Both the position numbers and the translations under genes were made by a program. From Endomychus coccineus (taxonomy: Eukaryota; Arthropoda; Insecta; Coleoptera; Endomychidae), in NCBI GenBank assembly GCA_958510875.1, contig OY294067.1, positions 257,549,736 through 257,613,735 on the forward strand: a stretch of 64,000 nucleotides of DNA, given 5' to 3'. The notes below the pieces were generated by a model, which worked only from the letters and a program-made list of their open reading frames with translations, was not told the origin of the DNA and did not search any database. Positions 44,365 through 55,444 of the stretch are shown here, piece after piece (the stretch's first letter is position 1; every line of letters begins with the position of its first letter).

Positions 44365-45525
44365 TTACGAGGACAAGGTGAAAAGTCCCTGAAAAATAAA
44401 ACAGATGGCGCTACAATAGAAAATCCCATGTGAGATTTGTGATGTGCCATATTCAACTAGAACGCATCAAAATTTTCAGACTGATATTCATTCAGTTCTG
44501 TTTTAACACCCATCGAAAGCAAGAAGTCTTATAGATTTTTGTAAACATGGAAAGAGTGAATTTCGCGTCTTGATTAAACATTATTTCTTGGAAAAAACAT
44601 TATGCAAACCAATGCATCGCTTGTTAAACATTATGGGAACTGTCCACCAACGAATGGAACGTGGTGTACTGATTTTCGTTGAGGAAGTATGACCACAGAG
44701 GACGCCGAACGTTCTGGTCGTCCAATTGAGGTTACAACGCCAGAAATCGGCGATAGAATCCATGGTATGATATTGGACGATCGGCGAGTTAGAATGCGCG
44801 AGATTGCTGTGGCTATGGGCATCTCAACCGAACGGGTACGGAACATTTAGCATAAATTTTTGAACATGATAAAGCGTTCTACCAGATGGGTGCCGCATTT
44901 GCTCTCTGTTGACATGAAGTGCAACCGTGTGACAATTTACAAGGAGTGTTTGGCGATGTTCAACCGCGATAAGAAGAACTTTTTGCGGCGTCTTCTAACC
45001 TTGGACGAAACATCTATCACAACACACCAGAGACCAAAGAACAGTCGAAACAATGAACCTGTCCTGGCGAATCGAAGCCGAAAAAGGGCAAAGTGAGTTC
45101 ATCGGCCAACAAAGTCATGTCGACAGTTTTTGGGATGCATATGGTGTCGTTCATACCTATAGATTACCTTGAACAGGGCAAAACGATCACCGGCGTATAC
45201 TCAGCAGAGCTGTTGGATCGATTTGAAGCGAAAGCGGCTGTATTTGGCAAAGAAAAGGTGCTCTTTCACCAAGTGATTATTTCTGATTAAATAGATTTAT
45301 TATAAGAATGTTTCGAAACTTTTCATATTCAATTCACAAATAAAACTGAAAACATTCGTTGATTTTTGAAGTTTAAAGTTTCATTTCATTCCAGTTCCTA
45401 CTTTGCAACCTACATTGATGCCGCAAAACATTTGATTTGAATGTCTAATTGTCTATAACAAAAAAAATTAAGATGGGCCGCTTGCTTACTATTTTGGCAA
45501 CGTTACTTTTTGACCCTGCGCATGC
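44365..45525 (+). mobile_element. mariner element, internally deleted
   Basis: The left end 'ttacgaggacaaggtgaaaa' and right end '...actttttgaccctgcgc' (to about 45525) are imperfect inverted repeats in mariner style. The 5' leader 'ccctgaaaaataaaacagatggcgct' is typical for insect mariner elements. One transposase pseudogene lies within. Confidence 0.7.
44547..45290 (+). pseudogene. mariner transposase pseudogene
   Basis: Starts 'MERVNFRVLIKHYFLEKTL', then in shifted frames 'TEDAERSGRPIEVTTPEIGD', 'DDRRVRMREIAVAMGIS' and 'RWVPHLLSVDMKCNRVTIYK'. Later come 'TLDETSITTHQRP' (expected T(V/L)DETWIHHYTPE around the first catalytic Asp), 'ANKVMSTVFG', 'IDYLEQGKTITGVYSAELLD' and 'KVLFHQ'. Sequence after KVLFH, which would hold 'DNAPAH' and the third Asp, is missing: the frame jumps to a stop within six codons. 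Stops at several points confirm inactivity. Confidence 0.85.
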
Positions 45526-45529
45526 CACT

Positions 45530-45789
45530 ATATGACTGATCCTACAATGATAAGAATGAGGGAAGAATATAAATTGATGATTAGGAATATACCTTGTTCC
45601 CTATAGTTGTTAGTATAATTCCTGAAATTTCAAAATACAAAGGTTGGAAATAGATTGAATTGCGACATTTTCGCTGGAAGTATGGAATTTCCACACATTA
45701 TTTCTCTTCCTTCGAGACGAATATTATTATTATTAATATTAGAGTGGAGAATGTTGTTGTTAATAAGAGAACAGACCCGGAAATACTTA
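45530..45789. other. no recognised gene
   Basis: AT-rich sequence with a short (ATT)n run. Confidence 0.3.
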
Positions 45790-45791
45790 TA

Positions 45792-46745
45792 CCGGGATAT
45801 CAAAAATTATCTTGGTCAAGGGTGGTTGTGGAATCTAAAACGTGTGTCTTAATTTACCTTTGAAATAATTATGTCATAATTAATTTGAAGTTTCTAAAAG
45901 TGCGAAATTTCGCAATTTCGTACGAATATTGTAACACTCAGAAGTCTTTAGCGCTTTGGAATCCGGGATTTTCACGTGGCCTATCGAAATTAGAGGGTTC
46001 AAATTATCAAAAAACATAATTGCATGAGCGCCAGACGTCCTATGTAATTAGCCACGAACGAAATCATTTAGACATATGCCTCGAGGAGCTCGCTGCGCGT
46101 AAGTTAGAGTTTATATATTTTACCTCGGTCTTGTTAATTTGAGGCCGTTTCTTGCCCCGTGCGACCGGCGCCAGTTGTAATAAAGTGTTTTTGGCTATGG
46201 ACCGTTAGCTTTTACCCGCTTCGTGTATATTTTAGTCGCGAGAAAATTCCCTTTGGTACGTCGCACGTTAGACGCGCGTAGCTGAGGTCTGAGAATAGCT
46301 CAAACTGTTTTAATTGAATTTTCCTATTTAATGGAGATTTATCGAAAAAAGAAGGGCCGTCGGGCACGGTCCTAAATCTAACTACATGGAGCGAAAACGA
46401 CACGCGAAAAGTCGTCGTAAAGCCGTATTAGGTACAACCAGTTTGCACTTTCCTAACTCGCGTGCTACGGGCTTCTCACGTGAACGTCATTCGATTTACG
46501 GAAAATTAACTATTTCAAAACAGTTTTTGACCCGGATTGTGGCTATCACGACCTCTGAAAAGGTTCAAAGTTCACATAATTATTCCATAATTTGTATTGT
46601 TTTACAACTGAAATATATAGGTATGAAATTTGTAGGTTATTGATGATGTCAGTGTGACAGTGACATAATTATTTCAAACGTAAAGTAAGACACACGTTTT
46701 AGATTCCACAACCGCCCTTGACCAAGATAATTTTTGATATCCCGG
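45792..46745. mobile_element. 954-bp TIR element with TA flanks
   Basis: The ends CCGGGATATCAAAAATTATC (45792) and its reverse complement (to 46745) continue as near-perfect inverted repeats for about 95 bp ('ttggtcaagggtggttgtgg', 'aaacgtgtgtctta', 'gaaataattatgtca'). TA lies on both sides (45790-45791 and 46746-46747). The GC-richer interior (46080-46560) has overlapping frames on both strands but no recognisable transposase. It is probably a nonautonomous Tc1/mariner-like or related element. Confidence 0.75.
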
Positions 46746-46747
46746 TA

Positions 46748-47528
46748 TGTTGTTCCACTTATTTATTTCCGCCTCTTGTTGAGATTTCAGATTTTCCATA
46801 AACAGGCTTTGACTACATCTAATGGAAGTACAATAAGTAAACTGGAAAATCAAATATTGACTCTTATGTTGCAAATTGTATAAAGAAAACAATAATAAAA
46901 TATTGATTTGTATGACAGAGGTTTTTATTGTTTGAGTAATTAGAATTTACATTATTATTGAAAACGAAAGCGATGCTGTTTAGCAACATTATTCCTTTGA
47001 AAATAAGGAAAGTAACTTACAAACTGTTAGCTCCGCTAATTATTCTTGGGCTTTTACTTTAATGGTATGAACTGTCTACTGAAAATCTATCAACAAATCA
47101 GTGACATGTTGTGAAGAACGTTTTATTTAATTAAAAATTCTAATGAATTAGATACCGTTGTTGATGTTTGCATAGCTGTTTTATTTACGAGTATTTATTT
47201 CCTATTGCCAACTCATATTTTATAATAGAAAGTTCATCAGTTCATCAAACACTTCGGGCCATAAAAATTGAGAAAACCTCTTATCTCGAAAATGAGGATC
47301 GATGATCGATGTAGTATGCAGTAGAAGATGATTGCGAAGTCGTAAATTATTCGTACATGAAAAAGAATATATTGTAACAATACGATTTTAAAATTTTGTT
47401 TCTACATTCCAGGGAAGGATTTAATCTACTTTATTGCATATCAAAACGTTAAACCGTTGTTCCGAACTTCAAGATGATTAAAAAAAACATGCAATGGGTA
47501 AATTGAAGTGTCATATCTGATTTTAGAA
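46748..47528. other. no recognised gene
   Basis: AT-rich. On the minus strand just outside the TIR element a short frame reads 'SLFMENLKSQQEAEINKW', without further support. Confidence 0.3.
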
Positions 47529-47529
47529 A

Positions 47530-47766
47530 AATATACCGTACATCTCGGAGGATAAGACACGTACCTCCAATGTATTATCTACTCCCCAGGAATTTACATA
47601 TAATTCATACCTGGGTCAAGAATTACTATTATATCACTAATTTATGGGATAATTTTTGGAAGAAATATATTGTCAGTCATATAACTTACTTTCGACGCAC
47701 CCTAAATTTGATTATATTTTTTTATATAAAAGGTGCGTCTTATGGTCCGAAAAATATGATAGGTAA
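47530..47766. mobile_element. MITE with GTCTTAT-type ends, carrying a PLE end signature
   Basis: The left 'ataccgtacatctcggagga' + 'taagacacgtacc' is an imperfect inverted partner of the right 'ggtgcgtcttatggtccga'. An internal copy 'gacgcaccctaaatt' makes the right half a small hairpin. The string 'aatttacatataattcatac' with 'ctgggtcaagaatta' (47580-47624) is the PLE terminal signature, inserted within. Confidence 0.45.
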
Positions 47767-47959
47767 TTTGACTAATTACTACCGATATGTAAAAGTTTGA
47801 GTGAATCATATAGTATACGTACTTATAATCAGTGAAAGTACAATCTTTTTTGCAAATAAGTAATTTCACACTGCGAAAATACTGAAGTTTCCTGTGTTTA
47901 ATAATAGAGTCCGATAGTGAAGTCGTCTCACCCCCTCCACATACACTGTCAAAAGAATT

Positions 47960-48389
47960 TCAATAAATAGGAATAAGCATTAAAATAAGCTCAATCTTTC
48001 CATTCATAAGCAGGCCTAAGGCAGTGCCGAAGGCTAAGATTTTGCATGGACTGATATTTCTTATTGCTTCAAGCGGCATATGTGTGTTGCCGAGGTGTTG
48101 TAGCCTGAGATTAGCCAGTGCTGGACATTCTGCTAGGATATGAGAGGCAGATTCGTCCACCTCTCCACATCTACTACAAGCTGGGTCTTCAACAATGCTC
48201 ATTGTGTGTAGATGTTTATCCAGATAACAGTGTCCTGTGACGAGTCCAGTCACCAGTTCTAGGCCTCTCCTGCTCATAGAGAGTAGGGTTTTAGAGAGTT
48301 CAGGCGAGAATTCCCTTATGTGGAGCTTCGCCTGCCTCATGTCGGAAGCACCGCGCCAGACCGAAAGCCACTGTCGATCCAGTAGCTCC
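47960..48389 (-). pseudogene. non-LTR RNase H region, C-terminal part (split by P element)
   Basis: The minus-strand frame reads 'LKELLDRQWLSVWRGASDMR' from the P-element junction through 'LELVTGLVTGHCYLDKHLH', 'CSRCGEVDESASHILAECPA' to the end near 47960. This is the segment after RNase H in insect non-LTR ORF2 proteins. The open frame across the junction with 50211 downstream of the insertion shows that both halves were one ORF. Confidence 0.85.
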
Positions 48390-48954
48390 CAACGAGGTCT
48401 AGTATAGAGTAGACAAGTAGTGTGTTAAGCATAGGGAGCCGCTGGTAACCTGTCGGACATTCTGTCCTTCTGACACATGTAGTACGCTCGTTAGTGCGCT
48501 CTCACTCGTACGGTCTCCCCTACACCGAATTTTTAACTTTCAGGAAGTTGTTAAAATCAAATAGGCGCGCTTTTTAAAGTTGTGGAGCAGAAGAAGTAAT
48601 AATAGGGATCCGAAATGATAATTAGGTATCTGCTTTACCATTCCAGTATGGTGGACGAGTTGTCAGATTATTTGTTTACGTACATATAAAGCAATGCGGA
48701 ATGCGTATATCTTGATTTTATTTCTAATTTAAGTGGTGATCTGTGAGGAGAGTAGATTTAATTTTGATTTCTGGAAAAGTCATAGGAAATATCGTATAAC
48801 AAGTTTTAGAGTTTATGAAATATAAACTTATGCCTCTAATAAAAATGCCAGGTGGAATCGAAAAAGTAATACGTACTTCAATCCCCAAGAGTGATAATTA
48901 TGTTAAGTTATAAAACATAATATAATTTTATTATGTTAAATAAATATACAAAAA

Positions 48955-49570
48955 TGTTAATATCTTAACTAAGGAAACCAATTATTATAAAAGATCTATC
49001 CTGGAGATGATTCACATAAAACGGGACACCAAATCTGTAAATCATAGGGTAGACACACAAAATCTAAGTCATATTTATACTAATTTGATTAAATAATCTC
49101 TTGCAAATTCTTACATACGTCTTTATAAGTGTAGAAAATGTTTTTAGGAAGAATTCGTAATAGTTATTCCCCAGTACAGGTCTGAAACCTTTTCTTAAGT
49201 GCCTTGTCATAAATCCTACACATCTGGTTTCGAAAGTAGATACTTGACAAATAACTTCGTTCTTCTCATTTGTTGTGAGAATACCAATCAATATGCACTC
49301 ATATATTTTAATAATATTACTGAATAGCGGATTCTTACTACAAAAAAATAATTTTTTATACATTAATTCTGACGATACAATTTCGATTATCGTGGTTCTG
49401 TTCGTTTCGACGGCGTGGGCTCTTTTAATTGAAGTTAAATTGTGCGATTTGGACGCTTGTGCTATAATTAGTTTTAATAAACCCCCTTTTTAAACATAGT
49501 GAGTCTTCTGATGATGGTCGTGAGACCGAAACGTACGTACGGCTGGTTTATATATAATAAATATATTGGA
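48955..49570 (+). mobile_element. PLE 3' end nested inside the P element
   Basis: Starts at 'aactaaggaaaccaattatt' and 'aaaagatctatcctggagat' (C-terminal codons of the PLE protein), continues through 'catctggtttcgaaagtaga' and 'tcgttctt', and ends with the hammerhead-like core and a degenerate 'aatgtgtataagtgtg'. It is colinear with 28.4-27.98 kb (minus) and 8.9-9.3 kb. Its presence shows the P element is older than this PLE insertion. Confidence 0.75.
49500..49545 (+). ncRNA. hammerhead-like core with canonical CTGATGA and GAAA
   Basis: CTGATGA (49508-49514), a single T, stem II GGTC/GACC closed by a GTGA (GNRA) loop (49516-49527), then GAAA (49528-49531) and CGTACGTACG. The extra T between core and stem II also occurs in the other PLE copies, so it is ancestral. 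A full stem III and cleavage triplet cannot be assigned with certainty. Confidence 0.45.
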
Positions 49571-49745
49571 AATGTGTATAAGTGTGTAACACAATGAAAA
49601 AAGTTGTCAGGTTGTCGTAACAACATCAGTCATATTATCAATTGAAGTATCGGGCAATGTATTATTTGTATTAAAATTAAGTCTAAAACAAGAAATATAA
49701 TAATAAATAATAGTAACATTGCTTGCAAATTGATTGTGTATATAT

Positions 49746-50067
49746 TCAGTACCTCTTTACAGCTTTATTAATAGTGGGCTTAGCATCTGACGATAGTACA
49801 TATCTATTACCAGTATTGGTTATATATTTATCTTCAAAATGATCACTACAAACTGTAGAAGACTTCGATATTTGACTTTTTTGCAAATCAAAAAATTCAC
49901 ACCACTCTTTTTTAAATCTACAAAAAAAAAATAAACAAACACGTAGGTTCTGTATAGATTCTATTATATTATACGTATTTTATTATAAAAAAAACTTACT
50001 TAAAAAAACTCCTATATGGACTTAGCGGGTTTTTATTTTTCTTACAAGATTTGCGAATGCCAACCAT
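49746..50067 (-). CDS. two-exon THAP-domain ORF of the P element (79 codons)
   Basis: Exon 1, 50067 down to 50000, starts 'MVGIRKSCKKNKNPLSPYR'. The donor GTAAGT (49999-49994) and a T-rich tract ending TTTTTTGTAG (AG at 49919-49918) delimit a small intron of 82 bases. Exon 2, 49917-49746, continues in phase (AA|A) with 'FKKEWCEFFDLQKSQ', 'STVCSDHFEDKYI' and 'SSDAKPTIN' to a TGA. The W...C-S-x-H-F...P pattern is the THAP zinc-finger signature used by P transposases to bind their ends. The first CxxxC pair is incomplete (one Cys seen), so zinc binding may be lost. It is either a truncated transposase or a repressor-like short product; expression is unknown. Confidence 0.7.
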
Positions 50068-50210
50068 TTTTATTAGTATCACAAAGAGTATAAGAATATA
50101 ACGTGCGAGTGAGAGCGCAGTACATGTGTGCGAGAAGGACAGAATGTCCGACAAATTACCCGTGAAAGGCTTAGTTGTCTACTCTATGTATAGACCTCGT
50201 TGGTAGCTCC

Positions 50211-50697
50211 TTGAGGGCGTGGAGCCCGGTGGTCGATAGAATTCCGATCGCTGAATCGGGGTCAGGGGCGATCAAGGAACCCCGTTTGGCCTATTCATCG
50301 GCCACTTCGTTTCCCGTCAGAGTGGGCGGGCACCTACAATAGCTAGAGTTTGTTCCTTCTGAAATATTCAGCCAGAGTTTCTCTGCAGTCCAAGACAACC
50401 CAAGAAGTTACTCTGTGGGCGCGAAGTGCGCCCAGGGATGCTCGGCTGTCAGTGCAGATGTAAATTAGTCTACCTCGGTAGTTTAATCTAAGGTTTTCTA
50501 GGGCACAGGTCCTTATTGCACATACCTCAGCCTGGAAAACGGTTGCGTGGGCATCTAGGGGAACTGAAATTTTCCTTCTGGGTGTACACGAGTAGACTCC
50601 GGCTCCGCTAGACTCGTCAGTCTCAGACTCGTCCGTGAACCAAACGAGTCTCCCTAGCGCAAGCGGCCCAGATTTCCAGTCCGTCCTCTGGGTTAGA
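50211..50697 (-). pseudogene. non-LTR RNase H domain, N-terminal part
   Basis: The minus-strand frame reads 'GRLVWFTDESET' (first catalytic Asp), 'GAGVYSCTPRRKISVPL', 'FQAEVCAIRTCAL' (Glu), 'RLIYICTDSRASLGAL' (second Asp) and 'VPAHSD' (normally VPGHSG). The last catalytic region is interrupted by a stop. RNase H degrades the RNA strand during reverse transcription. Another non-LTR copy (50698-52365) truncates it upstream, and the P element truncates it downstream. Confidence 0.85.
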
Positions 50698-52365
50698 TAG
50701 ATAGATAGATGGATAGATGGATAGATAGATCGTTTATTCGTTCAACTTTACAGATATGCCCTCAAGTGGCATAAAACAAGTCAGGTAAAGGTAAATAGTT
50801 AAAATATAATACTGCAATAAAATAAAATATTCAATAAGCAAAATTAGTAAAATTATTCTACAGATATGCAATAGCATACTCTATGGAATATGAGAAACAT
50901 TTCAAAGAATATCTATATGGGAATCAGTTAAATAATCATTAAGCGTATAGTATGCTTTATGAATGAGTATTTTCTTTAACTTGTTTCTCAAGATAGAGTA
51001 GGCAGTTTTTGCAGTGAGGAAGGCAATTTATTGAATATTTTCAAGATAGTGAACTCAAAGTTTTCTTGTAGATACGTATAGTTCAATTTATTGCACTTAT
51101 AGTTGTTCTTATATCTTGTGCCATGATCATGTTTCTGTAAGTAGTCTCTGAATATTTCCCGATTTTTGCAAACAAAGATCACTACCTCATAACTATAGCT
51201 ATGTAAGGTAAGTATGCCAACCCCTACAAAACCTACAAAATACTATTTACAGCTTTCTCTCTGAGGCAACTTGAATATACATCTAACACATCTTTTTTGA
51301 AGAGCGAACACCCTCTAAACATCGCATGAGTTGCCTCAAAAAACTATTCCATACTTTAAAGTAAACTGGACATAAGAATGATAGGTAGTCATGGAGGCTT
51401 GAATATTTACTAGTACTGAAATAGTTCTTAGGGCAAAACAATGCCTTGATAGAGATTTTGCCACCTTGTTAATCTCCATGGACCAGTAAATTCTTGAATC
51501 AATGATAATACACAGAAAAAGACAATACCGCACAGATCTGAGGGTGTCTACACCCTGTTTAGTATAATTTGCTCGTTTGATTGATAACTAAATTGCACTA
51601 AGTATGTTTTGCCACAGTTCATTTTCAAATCATTTTCAGAGAACCAACTATTTGCCCTTGATAGAGTTTCAAAACCCCCACGTCAAGTACATCAGACGGA
51701 GAAACTGAAAGTATAATAACAGTAAACTGTTCAGAACTTTCCATAAGATAATCAGTTAAGTCATTTGTATATACTACGTACAAGAGAGGCCCCAACACTG
51801 ATCTCTGCGGTACTCCCTTGTATGTTTCCAACTTGTCCGATCTAACTAGATTTCCTGATTTATCTTGGCTGATTACATAATGGTAGCGAGTTGATAGGTA
51901 TGATCTATAAAGGCTCAGTGCTATTCCCCTCAAACCATGCATTCCCATTTTATTTAATCAAATATTGTGGTCCACACTGTCAAATGCTTTGCTCAAGTCA
52001 AGGAACATCAACAATGTTGAGTTGTTATCGTCGAGCGAGCTTATAATTCTTCGAAGAGTTTGATATATAGCTGTACTAGTAGATTTACCTTTTCTAAATC
52101 CATTTTGTTTTTCGAATATTACGTTATGCCTCTCTAGAAACTTTGTTGTAGTCTTGTGCATATGATTTTTTCAAACACTTTGCTAAGATTACTCAGCAGA
52201 GAAATAGGTCTATAGTTCGAAATAATATTTGTTGGTCCTTTCTTATGAATAGGGAGAATCTGAGCAAGTTTCAACTCATCTGGAAATGTGGCCTGACTCA
52301 GACAATTGTTGATAATGTACGTAAGGTGAGCTGCCAATTCTATTAGAGCGTATTTGATCAATTTA
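50698..52365 (-). pseudogene. non-LTR retrotransposon, 5'-truncated, with (GATA)n tail
   Basis: The tail (GATA)n at 50698-50731 marks its 3' end. Minus-strand blocks: 'QILPIHKKGP...NYRPISLLSNLSKVFEKII' (52134-52361), 'QNGFRKGKST' and motif A 'MFLDLSKAFDSVDH' (51958-52161), 'YKGVPQRSVLGPLLYVVYTN' (51625-51948), 'YSYVQFTLKYGIVF' (51336-51533) and 'HDHGTRYKNN' (50988-51182). The FADD motif is destroyed by a frameshift ('SEQFTVIILS'). Motif B has R for the usual G in PQG. Inactive. Confidence 0.85.
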
Positions 52366-52369
52366 ATTG

Positions 52370-53830
52370 ATTCAATTAATTAGTTATGAGGACGTCTGGT
52401 GTTTGAAACCTGACAGCAGATGCTATCGCATCCTGCGTCAGTCGGAGGATCGGGCAGTTCTCGGCATCCAAGAATGTAATGAAAGGTGTGTTCCCTTTTT
52501 TTTTACAAAAATTGAAATTAAATCTAAATTACAGAGTAAAACTCAACAATTCGTATGTTAAAATTAAACAAATTTTTCAGCTCAAAAATTATAGTAGCTG
52601 ATCAAAGTTCTTAAAAGAATACCTCTCTATTTATAGTTATTTACGAATCAATATAGGTACCTACAATATTTTACAGTATCAAATTATGACCATTATGTAC
52701 CTACATAGAAATGAAAACCCTGTTTAATACATGTTTCAAATAATACACTGAAAGGTGAGGTTGTGACGTCATATTATTATAGTCTATTTATGAGGCGTTA
52801 ATAGCAGATATCGATTTTTCAGAACAAGCCTACGTTTTTCACTATTTTTGAATGGTTTTGGACAGTTGCGGGAGAAAAAGTAACAGCACTAAAACAAAAT
52901 TGCACGTGCTGCAAAACAATGCTGAAGGGTACTCACAATTAGTAAAATACAAATATCCTTATAAATATAGTTTAATTTAGCTTACACTATCGTCCTTTTT
53001 CTGCCTAAATCATATTTTATCTAAAGCACAGTTCGGATGTAATGCAGCTACCATCAAATGTAAACTTTACATTGTATTTTATTACATTCCACAGTCGTAT
53101 CTCATGAATATATCCTTGTGAATTATTTTCACGTTCGGAAAATATTAAAGTTTTCGGAGCCTTTGGTCATTAAGTAGATTATGCAAAGGGTTTTAAAATT
53201 GAAAACAACATGGGGTACTCACCTTCAGTAAATGACCTAAATTGTTTAAATTGGTAATATAATTCACCTAAATTTTCATTTCCTAGAAATGAACTCGCAC
53301 AATTTCAATTTTTGAATTCCCGTCACCATTATAGTGAACAAATGTGAATAAATACGCTTATATGGTTTTATGATCAATAGATTAATTTTCTATCTAAATT
53401 GCCTAATAATGAGTTCCAATCTCTATAATTGGTTGTTGCTGAATTGCAGGTACAAGTAACAAGACACCAGAAGAGTTTTCATCAGATTTCCCAATGATAT
53501 TATGATGAAAAACTTTTCGAACAAGTAATTTCGATGTAAACTACTGACATATCTTTCATCTTGTATTGATTGATAAAAAAAGGTTATTAGGTTCTGATCT
53601 ATTTCTTCGAAACACTTCAAACCTATTAAGAATATCCACTTTATGTAATTTCTTTCTCATTCTAAATTATTGTCAAAAACAACGTAAAAAATTCAATATG
53701 GAATATTGATATATTGATACATTCTTCACCTTCTGATAATATGCTCAATACGCGTAAACCAAAATCTAAAGTAACAAAATTAGAAAATGAGTAGTTACAA
53801 AATATATTTTGTACCCCTATGCAAAATTAC
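52370..53830. other. no recognised gene
   Basis: AT-rich. A frame after 52367 ('DVWCLKPDSRCYRILRQSED') is short and unsupported. Confidence 0.3.
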
Positions 53831-53834
53831 ATGA

Positions 53835-54014
53835 AAAAATAGTTTCAACAAAGCTTTTAATGTTGTACCAAGAGGAGTTAACAGCTGGAAAAAGTTGCCC
53901 GAATTGAGTCGACGCAAAGACATGAAACCAAATTCGACATATTTTTGTTGCGAAGATAATTTTAATGCATGTTTTGATCCATTAATATCAATTTTTCTGC
54001 ACCTCCATTGGTAA
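53835..54014 (+). pseudogene. THAP-like zinc-finger fragment
   Basis: The frame reads 'NVVPRGVNSWKKLPELSRRK' then 'DMKPNSTYFCCEDNFNACFD', ending at TAA 54012-54014. The '(V)PRD..RK.W...(A)RR....S..FCCEDHFN' pattern is characteristic of insect THAP domains. Here the zinc-binding His is Asn ('EDNF'), and the N-terminal CxxC half is absent. It could be a remnant of a THAP-bearing transposon or of a host THAP gene. Confidence 0.4.
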
Positions 54015-54480
54015 TTGTTGTAAATGCGTTTATATATGTGAAATTATCTAAACCTGAAAACTCCTGAATTGCACCTATAGGAGGAGCTAGGAAAGTTATA
54101 TAGATGTTCGTCAATCAGAGGACCCGTTAAGATGTGATACCAATATTTCTCACTTGCCAAGCAGACGACAATAATTAAAACACGGAGCGCTATGAGAAAC
54201 TAAGTAGAAAGCGGAAATTCCGGCGGATGTTACGAAGAATCAGCTTTGATATATTCGCTGGAGACCGAACTCTGTATTTACATCATAGGCAACGCGCGTT
54301 TCAGTTAATCGTAGCCGTTTTGTGAGCAGACTGGAATATTTCGAGTGCCATTTTCAATTATTTATTATAACACGAAAATGTAATATAAAAGAAATTTACT
54401 CAACCAAGTATCCATCATTAGAATAAACTAAATTAGAGGAAATCAAAATGTGTCTGTTTTAGTACGATTTGGAATCAATA
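54015..54480. other. no recognised gene
   Basis: Unique-looking sequence without open frames of note. Confidence 0.3.
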
Positions 54481-54489
54481 TTGTAAATA

Positions 54490-54795
54490 AGGGATTACCC
54501 TAAGCTGAAAATAAATGTGAATTCATTGAATTGGGTTTTCATTTATACATTTCCATCCGTTCTGAATTACCTGGATATTTGTCGTTACTGTGCTTCAAGA
54601 GTGATAAGCTTTCTTGAGAAATGGTGTTACATGTATTTGAAATATGTTCTGCTAATGCTGATTTTTCATCATCATTTTTCTTTATATGAGCAAAATGTTC
54701 GTTATTTAGAATATTCTTCCTCTCTTTAGTATAACCCACATTGCATTTTGAACCAGACTCACAATCGATTTTGTAAATCCTAGACAGCAAGTGTA
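54490..54795 (-). pseudogene. PLE GIY-YIG endonuclease fragment
   Basis: The minus-strand frame starts 'IYKIDCESGSKCNVGYTKER' and continues 'HFAHIKKNDDEKSALAEHIS' and 'ESLSLLKHSNDKYPGNSERM'. Compared with the usual 'CYVGQT(K/R)R' the catalytic region reads 'CNVGYTKER', so key residues are altered. The same family is seen at 55615-55870 and 27700-27800. Confidence 0.65.
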
Positions 54796-54799
54796 AGTA

Positions 54800-55020
54800 T
54801 AGAAGAAGGTTATATTATAGTGTGAATAATTGCGAAAGTCAACCTGACAGCAGGTGTCAGTATGAAACAATTGTGAAATACGTTATGCAGACCATGCGGA
54901 TAAGATTTCAACGTAAAATAGAGTATAATTTTCATTTCCAATATATTTATATACAAATCATTTATATTTGACCTGCAGGAGTGTCCGAAAGCTATTTGGC
55001 TAACAATAGTGAGGGAAATC
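54800..55020 (-). repeat. dispersed repeat family X, partial copy 3 (inverted)
   Basis: 'ctgcaggagtgtccgaaa' (54973) is the inverse of 'ttcggacactcctgcggg' (11940), and 'caattgtgaaatacgttatg' mirrors 'aatgtatttcacaac'. About 200 bp, diverged. Confidence 0.45.
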
Positions 55021-55440
55021 ACGTAATCAATTGATCACAGCTTTCAATGAATAAAAACAAGTATGTTGGGTTAGTCAATGCACATAGCATCGTGTTTACA
55101 CAGGGCAAAATACCACTATTATTTTTATTTATATTTGAAAAAGTTCTTTATACCGAGTTCGAATATTCTTCCTACTACAAACAACGTTTCGGTATAAAGA
55201 AAATATTAAGAAAAATAATAATGGCAATTAGCAATAGAAGAACAAATTTTAAAAATAGGTCATACCATTTGTCAAAAAATCACTTTTAAAACACAGTACT
55301 GATAAATAAAAATAACAAAAATTTAGAAGGGAAATGTATAAGTTAAAAAGCAACTTTGTGAATTGAGATTTATCTTCACCTGAAGGTCCTCAATTCCTTA
55401 TTCGAATTACTGATTCCCAAAAGAATTAGAAAAAGTTTTC
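55021..55440. other. no recognised gene
   Basis: An 80-codon plus frame (55047-55289) is lysine- and phenylalanine-rich and unrecognised. Confidence 0.25.
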
Positions 55441-55444
55441 TTTT

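Larger units (their letters stand above)
48390..50202 (-). mobile_element. P-like DNA transposon with THAP reading frame, 1,813 bp
   Basis: Ends CAACGAGGTCTA...TAGACCTCGTTG. The inverted repeats continue inward ('agagtagacaa', 'gtcggacattctgtccttct', 'gcgctctcactcg') for about 130 bp with some mismatches. The 8-bp flank GTAGCTCC is present on both sides (48382-48389 and 50203-50210). Removing element plus one flank restores an open RNase H frame. An 8-bp duplication together with a THAP coding sequence near one end identifies the P superfamily. Most of the transposase is missing and a PLE end lies inside, so the copy is nonautonomous. Confidence 0.88.

Noticed and set aside
46212..46643. Overlapping open frames in GC-rich interior of the TIR element
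   Set aside because: Open on both strands, no recognisable domain, no conserved motif.
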